Source: Pomphorhynchus laevis
Lineage: Eukaryota > Acanthocephala > Palaeacanthocephala > Echinorhynchida > Pomphorhynchidae
DNA: 64,000 nucleotides
Assembly (NCBI GenBank): GCA_012934845.2
Contig: WNNJ02001766.1
Span: 186,001-250,000 of the forward strand
Direction of reading: 5' to 3'
Under the pieces are notes generated by a model. That model did not search any database. It saw only the letters and a list, made by a program, of their open reading frames with translations, and was not told where the DNA came from. Of this stretch, positions 46,040-57,495 are shown piece after piece (the first letter of the stretch is position 1; each line of letters opens with the position of its first letter). Made by a program: the position numbers and the translations under genes.

Positions 46040-49010
46040 ACTGAGGTTTTATCTCTGAACAAACTGAGCAGTTATTGCAAGTTAGTCTTACGTCGTCGCA
46101 TGAAAACGGTAGATTGTTTTTTTTGTACATATGCTCTTAAGCGTCGTATTCCGGGATGTCACAAATCAACGTGTAGTTGTTTAAGAGAGGCTAGATCAGA
46201 CCCTGCTGTGCAGACTCGCGTTAAAGTGTCGGCAACGTGGTTTTGTTTGCCAGGTCTGTAGATAATCTTAAATTCGCACTCTGATAGTTCGAGGCGTCAT
46301 CTATTAATCTTCTTATTTTTGATTTGGCTCTTGCTCTTGTTGTTTAGCATGAACGATACGGACCTTTGATCAGTAATAATCGAAAAGGGGCGTCCGATAA
46401 GGTGGTGTCTCTACTTTCGAAGTGACTCCACAATGACATGCGCTTTTTTCTCAATTGCCGAGTATCGCGACTCCGGATTGATCAACGACCGAGAGAAAAA
46501 GGCCACGGGTCTTCCGTCTTGGCTGAGAGATGCGGCTATGGTTGTCGCGGATGCGTCAGTTTCGACAGTTAATGGCTTATTGTTGTCAATGTGATATAGT
46601 GCGGCTTCCATTATGTCCGATTTTATCCCTTTGAACGCTGCGATTGCCTCATCATTCATGGGGAACTGTGAAACGTTAATTTTTGCTATTTTGAGTGAAA
46701 CGTTTGCTATCCAATTCGCATAGTAAGCAAACATACCTTGCACTCGTTTAAGTTCAGACTGACATGATGGAATTGGCAAGGATTTCAGAGGCTCAACTCG
46801 TTCTAGGTCTGATTTGAAGCTACCATTTCTGATTTGATATCAGAGAAGGTTGATTTCTTTTATACAGAATTTGCATTTTCCATTGTTGAACTTTAAGTTT
46901 AATGATGTACAGACTGAAAGAAATCGATTTACATTTCGGTCATGCTCCTCTCTTGTGCGTCCACATATAGTGATGTCGTCTAGGTTTAACGTATGTGTCA
47001 GTCAAATCATTGTCCACGATTATTTTATCCATGATTGTAACTTTTCATACCCCTTCATTTCTCAACCTTCCTTTTCTTGATAATTCTCGTCCTGTTTACT
47101 GTTCCTTGCGTTCCTGTAATTCCCTTCTTTTACATGTCCCAAACTACTCTACCTCCTTTGGACTCCGCTCCTTCCTGGTGGCTGCTCCTCTATCGTGGAA
47201 TCATCTGCCCATTCATATACGCCAATCAACTTCCCTGCAGTGCTTCAAACGACAAATCCGATCCCATCTGAACAATTTAACTGCTTGACTTTCTCATTTT
47301 TGTTTGTGGACTTGTAAGCGTACAGCTTGTACGCATTTGCCACATTAAATAAATTTGTATTATTATGATTATTTGAAAACATGCTACCGCGTTTGTTAAA
47401 CTAAAAGGAATCCTGGTAAATTGATAAAGTTTGCCGTATGCTTCGAACGCCGTATATTGACGATCGGATGGGTGAATTTCGACTTAAGATACGCGGATTC
47501 GAGATCAATAGTTGAGAAGAATTTGTATTGAGATATTTCCGTGATCAGGTTCTCTATGTTTAGAAGTGGATATCCGTCGAGATGTGTATATTGGTTTATT
47601 GTCTTGGAATAGTCCATAACCATTAGTTTGTTTATTCGCTGGTTAGTCGTCACGAATGCTTGTGCTCGCCAAGGCGATGTGCTCGGCTCAATTATGTGTT
47701 CTCGCAGAAGTTTGTCTATCTCATTACGTACGAACGCATAGTTATCGCGTGTGTGTTTTCGAGATTTTGTAATAATAGGTGTACAGTTGTCTTTTAGGTG
47801 CTCAAATAGCTTTGGAGGTTCGGTAATGTTCATTACTCTCAATGAAATTGGTACTTCTTGAACGTGGAATCGAAATTGGATGTTGGAATGTCTCATCATA
47901 AAGTCGATACCAAGGATGATGTCTGAACAGAGATCGTCTAGAATCAGTAGTTTTACATTACGAAATAGCTTTCCTTGCATACGAATATCGACTGTTATCG
48001 AACCATTTGAAATTACCTGGATTCCGGAGGATGCCATTGATATTTTGGATTGCAGACGCCACACTTTCACATTTAATCGTGTTATGTGATTCGAGCTTAC
48101 GAAGTTTAACGTGCTTTAGGTGTCAAATAAAGCGCTTAGGCAAATGCCGTTAACAAATACCTTTTGCGTAGCAATGCTGCCGCTTGATCCGCAAAGCCCG
48201 CCGTTACTTTGGAATGCAGCGTTACAGTGCCCCGATCGGCAAACCTTGGCGAAGTGTCCTGTTTTCTGACACTTATTGCATACCGAATTTCGTGCGGGAT
48301 AATGTTTCCGTGTATGCTTGACTTTTCCACTGCAGAATTAGCATTTCCATGTACTTAATTTCTCAGTTGCTGCGACTTGCTCGGCATTTGTGGCTGTCGA
48401 GTTGTGGTTGGGGTGTACCGTTTCATCAACGGATCATACTGTACTGCAGATGCATGTCGGTTAGGTGCGCCGTATGATTTGACCATCGACTCGGCTAATT
48501 CGAGAGACCGAATTTGAGTACATGCTGTTTGTAAATGCAATTCGGAGTTTTCCAGCAATCGTTAGCGAATATGATCAGAATAGATTCCGGTGATTATGGC
48601 GTCAAGAAGCGTCTCATCGTGATAGCTCTCGGCGGTCATGGCTTCGAAGTTGCATTCCGCTGCCAGCAGACGTAGTTCGGATAAGTATTGGTCGAACGTT
48701 TCATTCGGACTTTGCTTCCGACACCGCAGCATGTGTCAGGCATATACTTGGCTAACTGGCCGCTCATATCGCTCACTGAGCAACTTTATGGCGTCAGTGT
48801 AGTTCGCACACGTTCTGATGAGCTTAAACACTGCTGGCGATACGAAATTGAATAGCGTGCATAGTTGCTAGTCTTCATCCTCCATTGTCAGATTTCGAAT
48901 ATAATTTTTGAACGTTACGGACCAATGACGGAAGTGATCTTGCGCCTTAGGATGGTCGAGTAATATCGTCAGACGCTCTGGTCGTAGTTGAGATTTCGCC
49001 ATAGAGATAC
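46040..49010 (-). mobile_element. Ty3/gypsy retrotransposon fossil, gag to integrase start
   Basis: Broken LTR-retrotransposon relic read from right to left: gag-like region (about 49000-48350), a zinc-knuckle area (48350-48130), protease and RT start (48070-47396; ILDDLCSDIILGIDFM, DKLLREHIIEPSTSPWRA), RT palm with LDDITICG (about 46980), RNase H (46779-46300; TVETDASATTIAASLS, SIITDQRS) and an integrase zinc-finger start near 46150. Several breaks. A LINE A fragment is inserted within the RT (47038-47375). LTRs not identified; long dead. Confidence 0.85.
47038..47375 (+). mobile_element. LINE family A 3' fragment inserted in the Ty3/gypsy fossil
   Basis: Reads HTPSFLNLPFLDNSRPVYCS, LHVPNYSTSFGLRSFLVAAP and FKRQIRSHLNNLTA in one 97-residue frame, then the 3' hairpin gcgtac/gtacgc (47318-47334) and a TATTATTATG tail. 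It is very close to the near-complete LINE A at 58124-58380, so the insertion is younger than the host fossil. Confidence 0.85.
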
Positions 49011-49154
49011 TATTACTCAATAAATTGTAGGGTAAACAAACACGCTTGTAAAAAGCTTTATTGAGTAATATCTACAAAACAAAGTAGTAAATCAGTAAGT
49101 GTAAATAGTTTACATTAAGGGTTAAGATTTACAATGTAAATAGTAAGATAATTT

Positions 49155-49275
49155 CATCACACTTTCTTATTTTGATAGTAATGAACCGTCTCTTGAGTTA
49201 ATATAAAATACTTTGAGCATAATTCAACTCTTGAGAGAACATAAACCGCAGTTGTCGAACGCTTTGATGAGATGC
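49155..49275 (-). mobile_element. LINE family C scrap
   Basis: FIKRVVGISSKRST and VELCSKYFI on minus match FVKNVVGISPKCSS and LDLCSKYI of the family C relic at 587-772. Confidence 0.55.
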
Positions 49276-49369
49276 CTACAACACGCTTAATAAAACAGAA
49301 TGAAACGAAGGCGGTAATTTGTTGAATAATTTGAAGTGTAGAGAAGGGCATTAGATGATATTAAGGATA

Positions 49370-49800
49370 AAGAAGCAGGATAAGATTCAATGAGATATGG
49401 AAGATGTAAGTATGAAGAGAAATTGCGATGCAGTACACGATGAGTCAGCATATCAAACGAAACTGGACACGATGGCTAATTGTGGGAAGCCTGGAACGAT
49501 TGAAAATATGATGAGATATGTGGTCAAAACGGCGGAGACGTAAGAGAACCCGAACTTCTGAGTTTACAATACGTTGGAGATGTTAAAGAGTAGTTTTGGG
49601 AGAGTTCGAGACCAGGCTAAGGCAATAATTGCTTCGGGAAGATAAATGAAAAAACAGGAGCGAAAATCAATCAACCTACGAATACGGCCACTATCACGTA
49701 GTAGTAGGAACGAGGAGCGGACTAAATCGGAAACAAATGGCTTGAAATATAGATGGTTGCCAGAGTGAAAACTGAGGAATACGATATCATTAATGACAAA
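49370..49800 (-). mobile_element. LINE family A/B relic, heavily decayed
   Basis: In reverse complement it shows degenerate versions of the LINE A/B post-RT region: ggctaaggcaataattg (RLDYCL region, 49616), gaaaatcaatcaacctacga (49661) and a cggcggagacgtaagag block (49531). No open frame left. Confidence 0.55.
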
Positions 49801-51005
49801 ACATGTTTGAGTAGATCTATAACGTAAATATATAAACTACACAATGTCAATCGCCCGATGTAAGTCAATTCTCATAATATCACGAAGTGCTTTTGATAAG
49901 TCCAGATACCTCAAACACCTGTTGACCGGTTAGCATCATTATTTTTCTTATAGCAATGAGACGGCATACAGTCAATGCCTCTAAAGATCCAGCACGCATA
50001 GTCTTTGTTGAAATTCGAATACCAAGATCAACTAGCGCTCGTGCTAGTTTACGTGTTTGAATTCCAAATTTACTGAACATACTCCGCCATAGCATATAAT
50101 CAGTTCCGGATTAACCAGAGCTGTCATGAATTTTTTCAATTTTTCATGTGATATTGTCCCTTCATAAAACTGATCGCACATAATTACCGATGCTACTGAA
50201 AGTTTACCAGACATTAATGGTCTTATAAAGTCTCGCTTTTAATTAGCCGTTTTGTGATTGGATCTCTGTTTTAAGTTTTGCTATAAGAAAATAGTTTCGT
50301 AATGCAGCTCTACGCGGCGTTTTCCGATCACGTTAGGTGACGTTGAAGCGTTTTTCATATAAGGGAAATTCTCGTGTCGACGCGCTGTAGGATCAACCTG
50401 GAAAACACTAAAGCTATTTTGAGAGAAACATTGATCTTTGTCGTGAATGGGCACAATCGGAATACAGATCAACTAAAATTTCAATGAATTTGTGACTTGT
50501 TGAACAAGTGTAGAGTTTAATCTACTTGCAGGTAGAGTTAATAAGTTCGGTCGCCATTGACAACTTTCATTCGCATTGTTTGCCGATATGCTGATTGATC
50601 GGTTCTTTGAATAACGTTTATGCTTCGATCAATATCGTTTTGAGTTGAAAATCTCATGCAACCAGTGAACATGTCGGAGCGTCCAAATATTTTTTCCTGC
50701 AACAGCGTTAACAAGCATATTACAAAGAATTTCATCAAGATTCCAAGTAATCCTGTGGCGAAAACGACTTCTTCTAATAGCTTCCCAGCCAAAATCAAAT
50801 GGGACAACGACATATTGGAACAACTATATATCTTAAACCTTGTGGAAATAGGCATAAGTTCACCATAAAAAGTGGAGGACTTTTTTAAAAATTTCTGAAG
50901 CCATTTGTGGGTAACTATCCTAACAGAATAGTATACAATTCTGCCAGAAAGTATCCTAGCAAGTTTCGTATATCTTTGGCCACAAATGATCTGGCACAAT
51001 CATAT
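49801..51005 (-). other. Unclassified coding-like relics
   Basis: Minus-strand segments at 50999-50538 (153 residues), 50823-50629 in a second frame (VVPFDFGWEAIRRS, HVHWLHEIFNSKRY), 50472-50281 and 50095-49880 (KLARALVDLGIRISTKTMRA). The order and amino-acid texture suggest one or two broken genes, but no family could be recognised, so no function is proposed. Confidence 0.3.
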
Positions 51006-51009
51006 GTTG

Positions 51010-53325
51010 ATTACTTTGAAAAACCTACGACAACTCTGCACTGTTGAGCATAAGGCCAACTCGACCACTGTCAAAATCAACAACATCTAACATGGTCTAG
51101 ACATTGACGACGTAAAAGATCTTGAAGCAGTATTCGCACTTAGCTACGTACGATACATATACTACCAGTGACTTTCGCGACAACTACGATTGACAATGCG
51201 ATAGTACTGGGGAGGAACGTATAAAACTATCCTTTCAGCACGTTTATCTGATGATTGCACTTTTCCTCATCGCCAAAAATGTCATAGTTGGGGCCACTGG
51301 GAATCATCTTGCTGTGCTGAATCGAGATGCCCCACATGCAAAGAGCCAGAGCATAATGGTAAATGCCCGAAGGATAATGATCCTAGATGTCTAAACTGTG
51401 GGTTAAATCACCCGCCATACTCAAAAAATGCATAATATTCAAGGGGTACTAAATCCGGTATATTAAGTAGCCTTCAGCAGATTCGAAGACATTTTCCGAA
51501 GCCACAGGGACAATTTTTAATAGTACTGATTCATCAGTGCTGAATTCCTTCCATTCGATAAAGAAGGAATTCGAAGTGTACAAGGTCTTTGTGATCATTA
51601 AAATTTGCGGAACTCTCATAGAACTCAGAGAAGTTGTTTGAACAAGCAATCTATGCGATGCTGTCACTGTCTCAAATTCTGAAAGAACAAGCATCTTCCA
51701 ATAAACGGGGATATTCCGCCAACAGTAATAAGGTAATCAAAATGTCAAAGAAAGGTGGAAAATGGAAACTGGCAAATGAGGAAGCTCTGATCGTTGGTTG
51801 CGCTAATAAGGTAAATGAAGATATTCCTATATCCCGTGTGGTACCAGTGAGTCCTCGGTTGGTAGTGGAAGAGCAACCTTTCAACTGCTGCCTTCAACTA
51901 GAGAACCGTCTTCCCACCCGTTAAACCAACGCAATGAAAAGTAGTCGAGATCATTTTTCACTATCATCGAATATTCTTCAGTGGAATTAGAGAGATGCTT
52001 CTGCTCTTTGTCTTTTATCTGGTTGAGGAGCTGATGTAATAGTCCTTCTGGAAAAAATCGGTCCAGTCTCCCATGACATTAGATATTTATCAATGCATAT
52101 ATTTGCCCACTATACTCCGTATATAACCCCGCCTCATTCCTTTTGTTCTCAAGGTCTTGTAGTCAAGAGCCCTTTAAGATCATCTCTTCTGCTTAACTAT
52201 GCTTGTCTAGCCCTGTCATATTCAGCTATAACACTTTGTAAGGACGGTAAACACATTAGCATAGCCAGTATCTATATTCGACTAGGGGAGATTCACAAGA
52301 ACCTTGACCTTTTTGATCGTATTATAGGCAGCGGCTATGACACTCCGCAGAGCTAGGGACGATTATCTTATACACAAATCACAATCTCATACCTTTCATT
52401 GCACAACAACTAGTTATCTCCTCGACATCCTACTGCTACAGTGAAATGGCTGCTTAAGCCCTTCTGTATTGAGTAGTCGCGCCAACAACTGACCACCTCT
52501 CAAATACCTACTTCTTTGGCGGTTGGAAAAATATACCTTGATGAGAAAGAGGTTCAACATTGAGCCAATCAGAATGACGCTTTTTAGGCGACTATTAGAC
52601 TCCTCCCTGTAGTAGGATTTGCGAGCTTAATCCGTTTAATTATTATCTCTCTTCGCAAGCTATCGGGATACTTTTGACTACCTATAAAGGTCGTATTTTT
52701 AATACCACTCAGACAAAACTCAAGGTCGTAGCAAAAATGTTACACCTACCCCAATCTCTCTGTTCCTTCAAAAAGCTTTATTGAAAGAATATTAGAGTTC
52801 TAGGTATAGACTCCAATTGAGCAGGGATTAGGCTAACATTGCTCGCTTTAATCCACCCCAATCTTCTTTTTAGAACATTTTCAAGAAAGATAAGTTTGTT
52901 AGCTGGAAGGAAAGATTATTTGGCTGGATTAGTAACATAATCCTGATAAAGTTTTGGAAGAGTTATAATCCCATCACAAGTATGAATCTATTTTTTTTGG
53001 TTACGGATATCCTCAACTTATGGGATCCGCTTTCCTGAACCTCCAAAACCCGTTCGCCACTCTCCAATCGCGTCTGTCAGCTTTTGACGGACAGTCAAAG
53101 AAACGAGGTCGCCATCACTATGCTTTTAGCCTCATCATGTGTTATTAGTGGCATTAACATTAGCCGTCTACTTTTTTACCAAAGAAAAAGCGGTTACATG
53201 TCATAAAGACCTGCGCCCATTTCATTTCAGAACTGTTTCATTTCCATTTACGAAAAGCGCTTGCGCGTAAAATCCGCGATCATTTAAGTAGGCGAAATTT
53301 AATCCCACCAGGTTTTCATGTGTTT
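51010..53325 (+). mobile_element. LINE family D copy 2 (decayed)
   Basis: ORF1 zinc knuckles at 51260-51430 (CHSWGHWESSCC, CPTCKEPEHNGKC, CLNCGLNHPP), endonuclease start near 51950-52350 (YACLALSYSAITLCKDGKHI, ASIYIRLGEIHKN), linker, and RT fingers to 53320 (cgcttgcgcgtaaaatccgc, LIPPGFH). It matches copy 1 in order but is far more broken, and it stops abruptly in the fingers where a hAT scrap begins. Confidence 0.75.
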
Positions 53326-53329
53326 TTAG

Positions 53330-53820
53330 GAAATCATTTAACAATCCGAAAACGTCAGTGGCTTTGGCAATTAATTCCAAATTTGTGCAAAATAAAAACT
53401 CATCACACATGACGCGTCTTTTATATAACAAACGAAGAAAAGCAAATGACTAATGTTGGTGGCATCCGTTGATTCGTCCAGCTGTTAACTAATTCATACT
53501 GGGCTACTTTTAATTCCATATACAACTTGTGTAAGGACGTCTTCGGTAATCCCAACTATTCTTGATTTAATGAAATCGTTTGATAACGAAATATATCTGA
53601 GCTTTTTCACTGCTTCTTTAAGGACCAGTTTGAGAAAATCTATTATTATTGTTTTGAGTTGTGTGTGAATATTCAGGCTTGCGACAGCAGTTTTGGGCTG
53701 AACAGTTGGCATGTGCATTCTTGCTTATTTCACATTTGCATCTTATGCACTTTGTCGCAGACGTGTTACAGTTAAAACATTTGATTGAATACGAGGATAT
53801 CCTACTTGTCATGAAATTTT
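53330..53820 (-). mobile_element. hAT-type DNA transposon, transposase scrap
   Basis: On minus: LKEAVKKLRYISLSNDFIKS, RIVGITEDVLTQVVYGIKSS, then the conserved QLDESTDATN block (with D of the catalytic triad; about 53470), and EFLFCTNLELIAKATDVFGL, LNDFLKTHENL. This is the core of zinc-finger (BED/Buster-like) hAT transposases, also found in domesticated host proteins. Stops lie between SPV and QLDEST, and frame changes at both sides. No terminal inverted repeats recognised. Confidence 0.75.
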
Positions 53821-53824
53821 ATTG

Positions 53825-54140
53825 AATTGATTGAAATTTATTTTAATCGTATTGTAATAAGTTAATTGTAAGTTCAGCAAGTTAAGTTTGTTATGAGAAT
53901 CTCCACGTAAATGGTTTTATTCATCAATCTTAAAAGAGAATAAGTTAATGAAATAATGGAAGTGGTCAAGCGGTAAATTCGTAAGTAACAGTCAGTACAA
54001 AGTTCAATAACAATAAGTAATAATTAATTTAATAATATAATTATTATAATTATTATAATTTTATTCAAAAATAATCAAAATAAAGCAATCACCGTTTAAA
54101 ACAATAATTTCGTTACATCCAATCTTATTGTTTCTTTTAA
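53825..54140. other. AT-rich spacer
   Basis: Nothing recognised between the hAT scrap and the palindrome. Confidence 0.5.
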
Positions 54141-54142
54141 AC

Positions 54143-54429
54143 AAACAACGGTTTTGTTATAAACAATTTTGGGATATAAACTTATACTGTGGTCAACAAT
54201 AGCGTTACTGAGGCATTTTAAGTTCAAAATCATTTGAAACGTTAAAATTGGCCGTTCATTCCATCACCACCGGCTAACTTTTACAATGTAAAAGTTAGCC
54301 GGTGGTGATGGAATGAACGGCCAATTTTAACGTTTCAAATGATTTTGAACTTAAAATGCCTCAGTAACGCTATTGTTGACCACAGTATAAGTTTATATCC
54401 CAAAATTGTTTATAACAAAACCGTTGTTT
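54143..54429. repeat. Perfect palindrome with 143-bp arms
   Basis: 54143-54285 and 54287-54429 are exact reverse complements around one base (54286). The central string cttttacaatgtaaaagtta recurs, imperfectly palindromic, at about 54440-54465, directly downstream. Arms are GC-mixed, not low complexity. It could be a fold-back transposon, a recent template-switch product or an assembly artefact. Confidence 0.97.
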
Positions 54430-54568
54430 ATTATAAGAACTTTACAATGTAAAAGTTAGCCAAATTAACTTTAAAAATAAAATGTATCTGAAAGTAATTA
54501 AAGTAAACAAATAAGCAATTGTTTTTCAAACATTAAAACTTTAATTAAACTCTCAAAATGATTTTAAT

Positions 54569-54605
54569 CAACGTGTTAAGCTGTTGAAAACAGCTTAACA
54601 CGTTG
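54569..54605. repeat. 17-bp perfect hairpin beside LINE A scrap
   Basis: caacgtgttaagctgtt pairs with 54589-54605 around gaa, right before the LINE A fragment that starts near 54615. Confidence 0.85.
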
Positions 54606-54614
54606 GTCAAAACG

Positions 54615-54776
54615 GAAAACAGCCTTCTGAATTCTCCCCCGTATTCGTCGTTTTGATCATACATCTCACTATCTTGCTTCTTTCGATTTTCCTACCATTT
54701 ATTGACGTGTTCAAATTTATCTTCTTATCATTGCTTTTCGCTTTATAACTTTTCTCTCTCCATTTATCAAACCTTA
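54615..54776 (+). mobile_element. LINE family A scrap
   Basis: Matches 1480-1630 (ccttctgaattctcc, cgtcgttttgatcatacatc, attgctttt) and stops where LINE B sequence starts. Confidence 0.7.
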
Positions 54777-55680
54777 CTCCGTTAACGTCATGCAATACGC
54801 CGATGACATCCTCATCCATGATGTTTTGGATGAGGATGTTTTTAACTGTTTTTCTTCTATTTACAAACGTCTCTCCAATCTCCATCTCGTTCTAAACCCC
54901 GACAAATCCAAAATGATGTGGATCCTCCCCCGTAAACCTAAGACATCTCCTCCCCTATATCTTTTGCATCATCAATCATCCCCATAGTTCACAATCTCAC
55001 TTTCTTAGGCTTCCATTTCGATGATCACCCTTCCCTCAAACCCTTCGTCCGTGACAACGTCGGCTCGTCTAACTTAATTCTCAGTGACATCTGCCGTATC
55101 CGCCCCCCTTATCGACTTCCGTTCTTGTATGTCTCTTCTTTCATCGCTACTTTTCACTAAAATCGATTACTGCCTTAGCCTTTTCGCCAATTTTCCAAAA
55201 TCCATCATCCTACCCCTACAACGAATAATCAACACCGCCGTTCGAGTGCTCTTTCGTCTCCGTCGCTTCGACCACACATCCACACATCTTGCCCAACTCT
55301 CCTGGCCCACCATCCACATCCGCATCAAACTCCGCATTCTTCTCGTTACTTTTCGTCTCATCGCTGTCGGCTCCCCATCGTTCATCAACCTTTCTTTCTT
55401 AGACGACACTCGCCCCATCTCGCTATCGCTGTGTTCCCGTCATACCCTCTTACTCCACGTTCCTAATTACTCCATCAACAATGGTCTCCGATCCTTCCTT
55501 GTCGATACCTCACTCACCTGGAATCAACTCCCTCTCAACGTCCGTCGCGCCCCCTCCTTTATCACATTCAAACACCTCAACCGTTCACACCTCGACACAT
55601 GATTTACATTTTTGTTTTGTTGTGATCATGTAAGCGTGCGCTGGCACGCATTTGCCAAGTTAAATAATAATATTTTTTTA
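54776..55680 (+). mobile_element. LINE family B, 5'-truncated copy
   Basis: QYADDILIH at 54790 (YADD intact), then a 13-bp fold-back (54806-54839) replacing part of the loop, NPDKSKMMWILPRKP, and the C-terminal region 55084-55602 in one 172-residue frame (KIDYCLSLFANFPKS, ILPLQRIINTAVRVLFRLRR, NLSFLDDTRPISLSL). The 3' end has gcgtgc/gcacgc (55634-55649) and an AATAATA tail. Family B has the same layout as A with clear protein divergence. Confidence 0.8.
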
Positions 55681-55689
55681 AACTTTTTA

Positions 55690-55985
55690 TACACTTTTCT
55701 TTCTCAACCTTCCTTTTCTTGATAATTCTCGTCCCAAACTACTCTGCCTCCTTTTGCTTCCGATCTTTCCTTGTGGTGGCTGCTCTCTTGTGGAATTATC
55801 TGCCCATTCATATACGCCAATCAACCTCAATGTTGTTGAGGTTGATTGGCGTATATGAACGCCAAACCCAATCACATTTAAACAATTTATCTGCTTGACT
55901 TTTCATTTTTCGTGGACTTGTAAGCGTGCAGCTGGCACATATTTGCTACTGTTAATTAATATAAATAAATAAGCATATATATAAT
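55690..55985 (+). mobile_element. LINE family A 3' scrap with 23-bp fold-back
   Basis: FLNLPFLDN region, then tcatatacgccaatcaacct arms 55808-55830 and 55836-55858 in exact inverted order, followed by the normal C-terminal end and the 3' hairpin region (gtaagcgtgcagctggcaca at 55920). The second arm is an inverted duplicate of LINE sequence, so the fold-back arose in the element. Confidence 0.75.
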
Positions 55986-56500
55986 TATCATCAACTTTGA
56001 TACATAATGTTTGATAATGATTTATATTAATGATTATAATGATCATTATAATGATCATTAATGATCATAATGATTATAATAATCAAATAATTAATAATAT
56101 AAATACATTATTAACGACTTGTGTTATTGATATAACACTTTATCAAAGTGTTATTGATAAAATTATTAATAATTTCACTTTGTACAAAGATTGCCGGACC
56201 ACGGATACAGAGACCACTACCAATACAAATAATTTTATATGAAAACCATATGACGAAAATCACCAACAGCGCTAATCGCAATTACAAATGATTCTAAAAA
56301 ATAAAAGGACGACAAATTCAAACTTTTTTTCAAAAAGAAAAAAGTTTGAAACACGTTTAAAGGTTTTTATAGTGAATTTTCCGAATTTATAAAAATAAGA
56401 ATTTTTTAAGCAACTATATAACTACTAAAAATTTAGGAAAGGAAACATGAACAAGATTAATAGAGTTAAATCAGTCAAAAAAATTTCGTTATTTTTGTCT
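55986..56500. other. AT-rich spacer with a GATCATTATAAT-type simple repeat
   Basis: Around 56030-56100 there are repeated aatgatcattataatgatc strings. Nothing coding recognised. Confidence 0.5.
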
Positions 56501-56504
56501 TCTA

Positions 56505-57495
56505 TAGTTTCGGCCATGGGTCCAGTGGGATTTGAGCCCTCCAGCCAATGCAGCACGCCGCTCTTCGCCGGACCCATCCGGGGTCATTCACCCCCGAAAA
56601 ATCCAATCGAAGCGGACTATGCTCGGTAATCGCAAGATGAAGAGCTTGAGAAACCTTAGTCTTTGCTCTGGGGACGTCCTCTTAAAAGGAAAACTAATCC
56701 CCAGATAGCCCAAGTACTTCAGAGGCGCACTTGGGTTTTTCCGTTCAATGACATATGCTGAGCTTGTTTCAGGGCCCACCTAGCTCTCTTGAGGATACGT
56801 TTGAGTCTATCCATGTCAGCTTTCGCTGACAAGTTCACCATAATGGCTAACTCCAGTTATCTTACTAGACTTGTGAAGTTAAGGAGTGGCTGATTAGTAA
56901 AAATTGAAGATAGAGCTGAGAGTGCTAGTCTCTTGAGTTTTGTTCATGTCGCAGGGGTGCCATGAAAGACCACCACCTGGGATTTAGAAGTGGTAAGAAC
57001 AAGATTGAATATGGGCAGCTGATCTTTTAATCTTAAAAATAAACGGCTGTCAGAGACTACATCCTTGCATCTGCGTCCAGAGAACAGGGCTGTGGTATCA
57101 TCAGCGTATACCACAAGATGTTGATCGCACTTAAAATTCTTGAATATTACAATGGAAGCAGCAAAATATAAAATAGGAGAAAGAGGAGAACCGTGAGGCA
57201 CCCACGTAATAGGGTAGAACTGACGCGCATCAGAGTCGTCTTCATAGTAGAACTGCTTGGTGTACATTAATATATCCACCCTGTTAACATTTCTCGCAGG
57301 CAACCCGAGGGATCTCAAAGAGGAGATAACTAAGGGAATTGAGATGCGGTCAAAAGCAGCATAAAAGTCAAGGAAAACATCGACAGCGCGTTGATAGATA
57401 TTGTCCTGACAAAACTGATGCACTTTACCTATTGCTGACTGGATCGAGCGCCCTTTGACAAACCCATGAAAACTCGGAGGGATCAAGTTACGCAT
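56505..57495 (-). mobile_element. LINE family D copy 3, RT palm to 3' end
   Basis: 57495-56944 is one 183-residue frame: LIPPSFHGFVKGRSIQSAIG (fingers), VFLDFYAAFDRI (motif A), WVPHGSPLSPILYF (motif B), VVYADDTTALF (catalytic YADD intact), SKSQVVVFHG. The C-terminal region continues at 56779-56588 in another frame (RKNPSAPLKYLGYLGIS). 5'-truncated at 57495; the best-preserved RT of family D in the window. Confidence 0.85.

Noticed and set aside
49880-50999. Assignment of the tract to an old viral gene
   Set aside because: The resemblance was a vague impression of composition with no conserved motif; left unclassified.
56515-56600. Possible tRNA-like segment (GC-rich, tttgagccctcc)
   Set aside because: No cloverleaf could be drawn; the sequence lies at the 3' end of LINE D copy 3.
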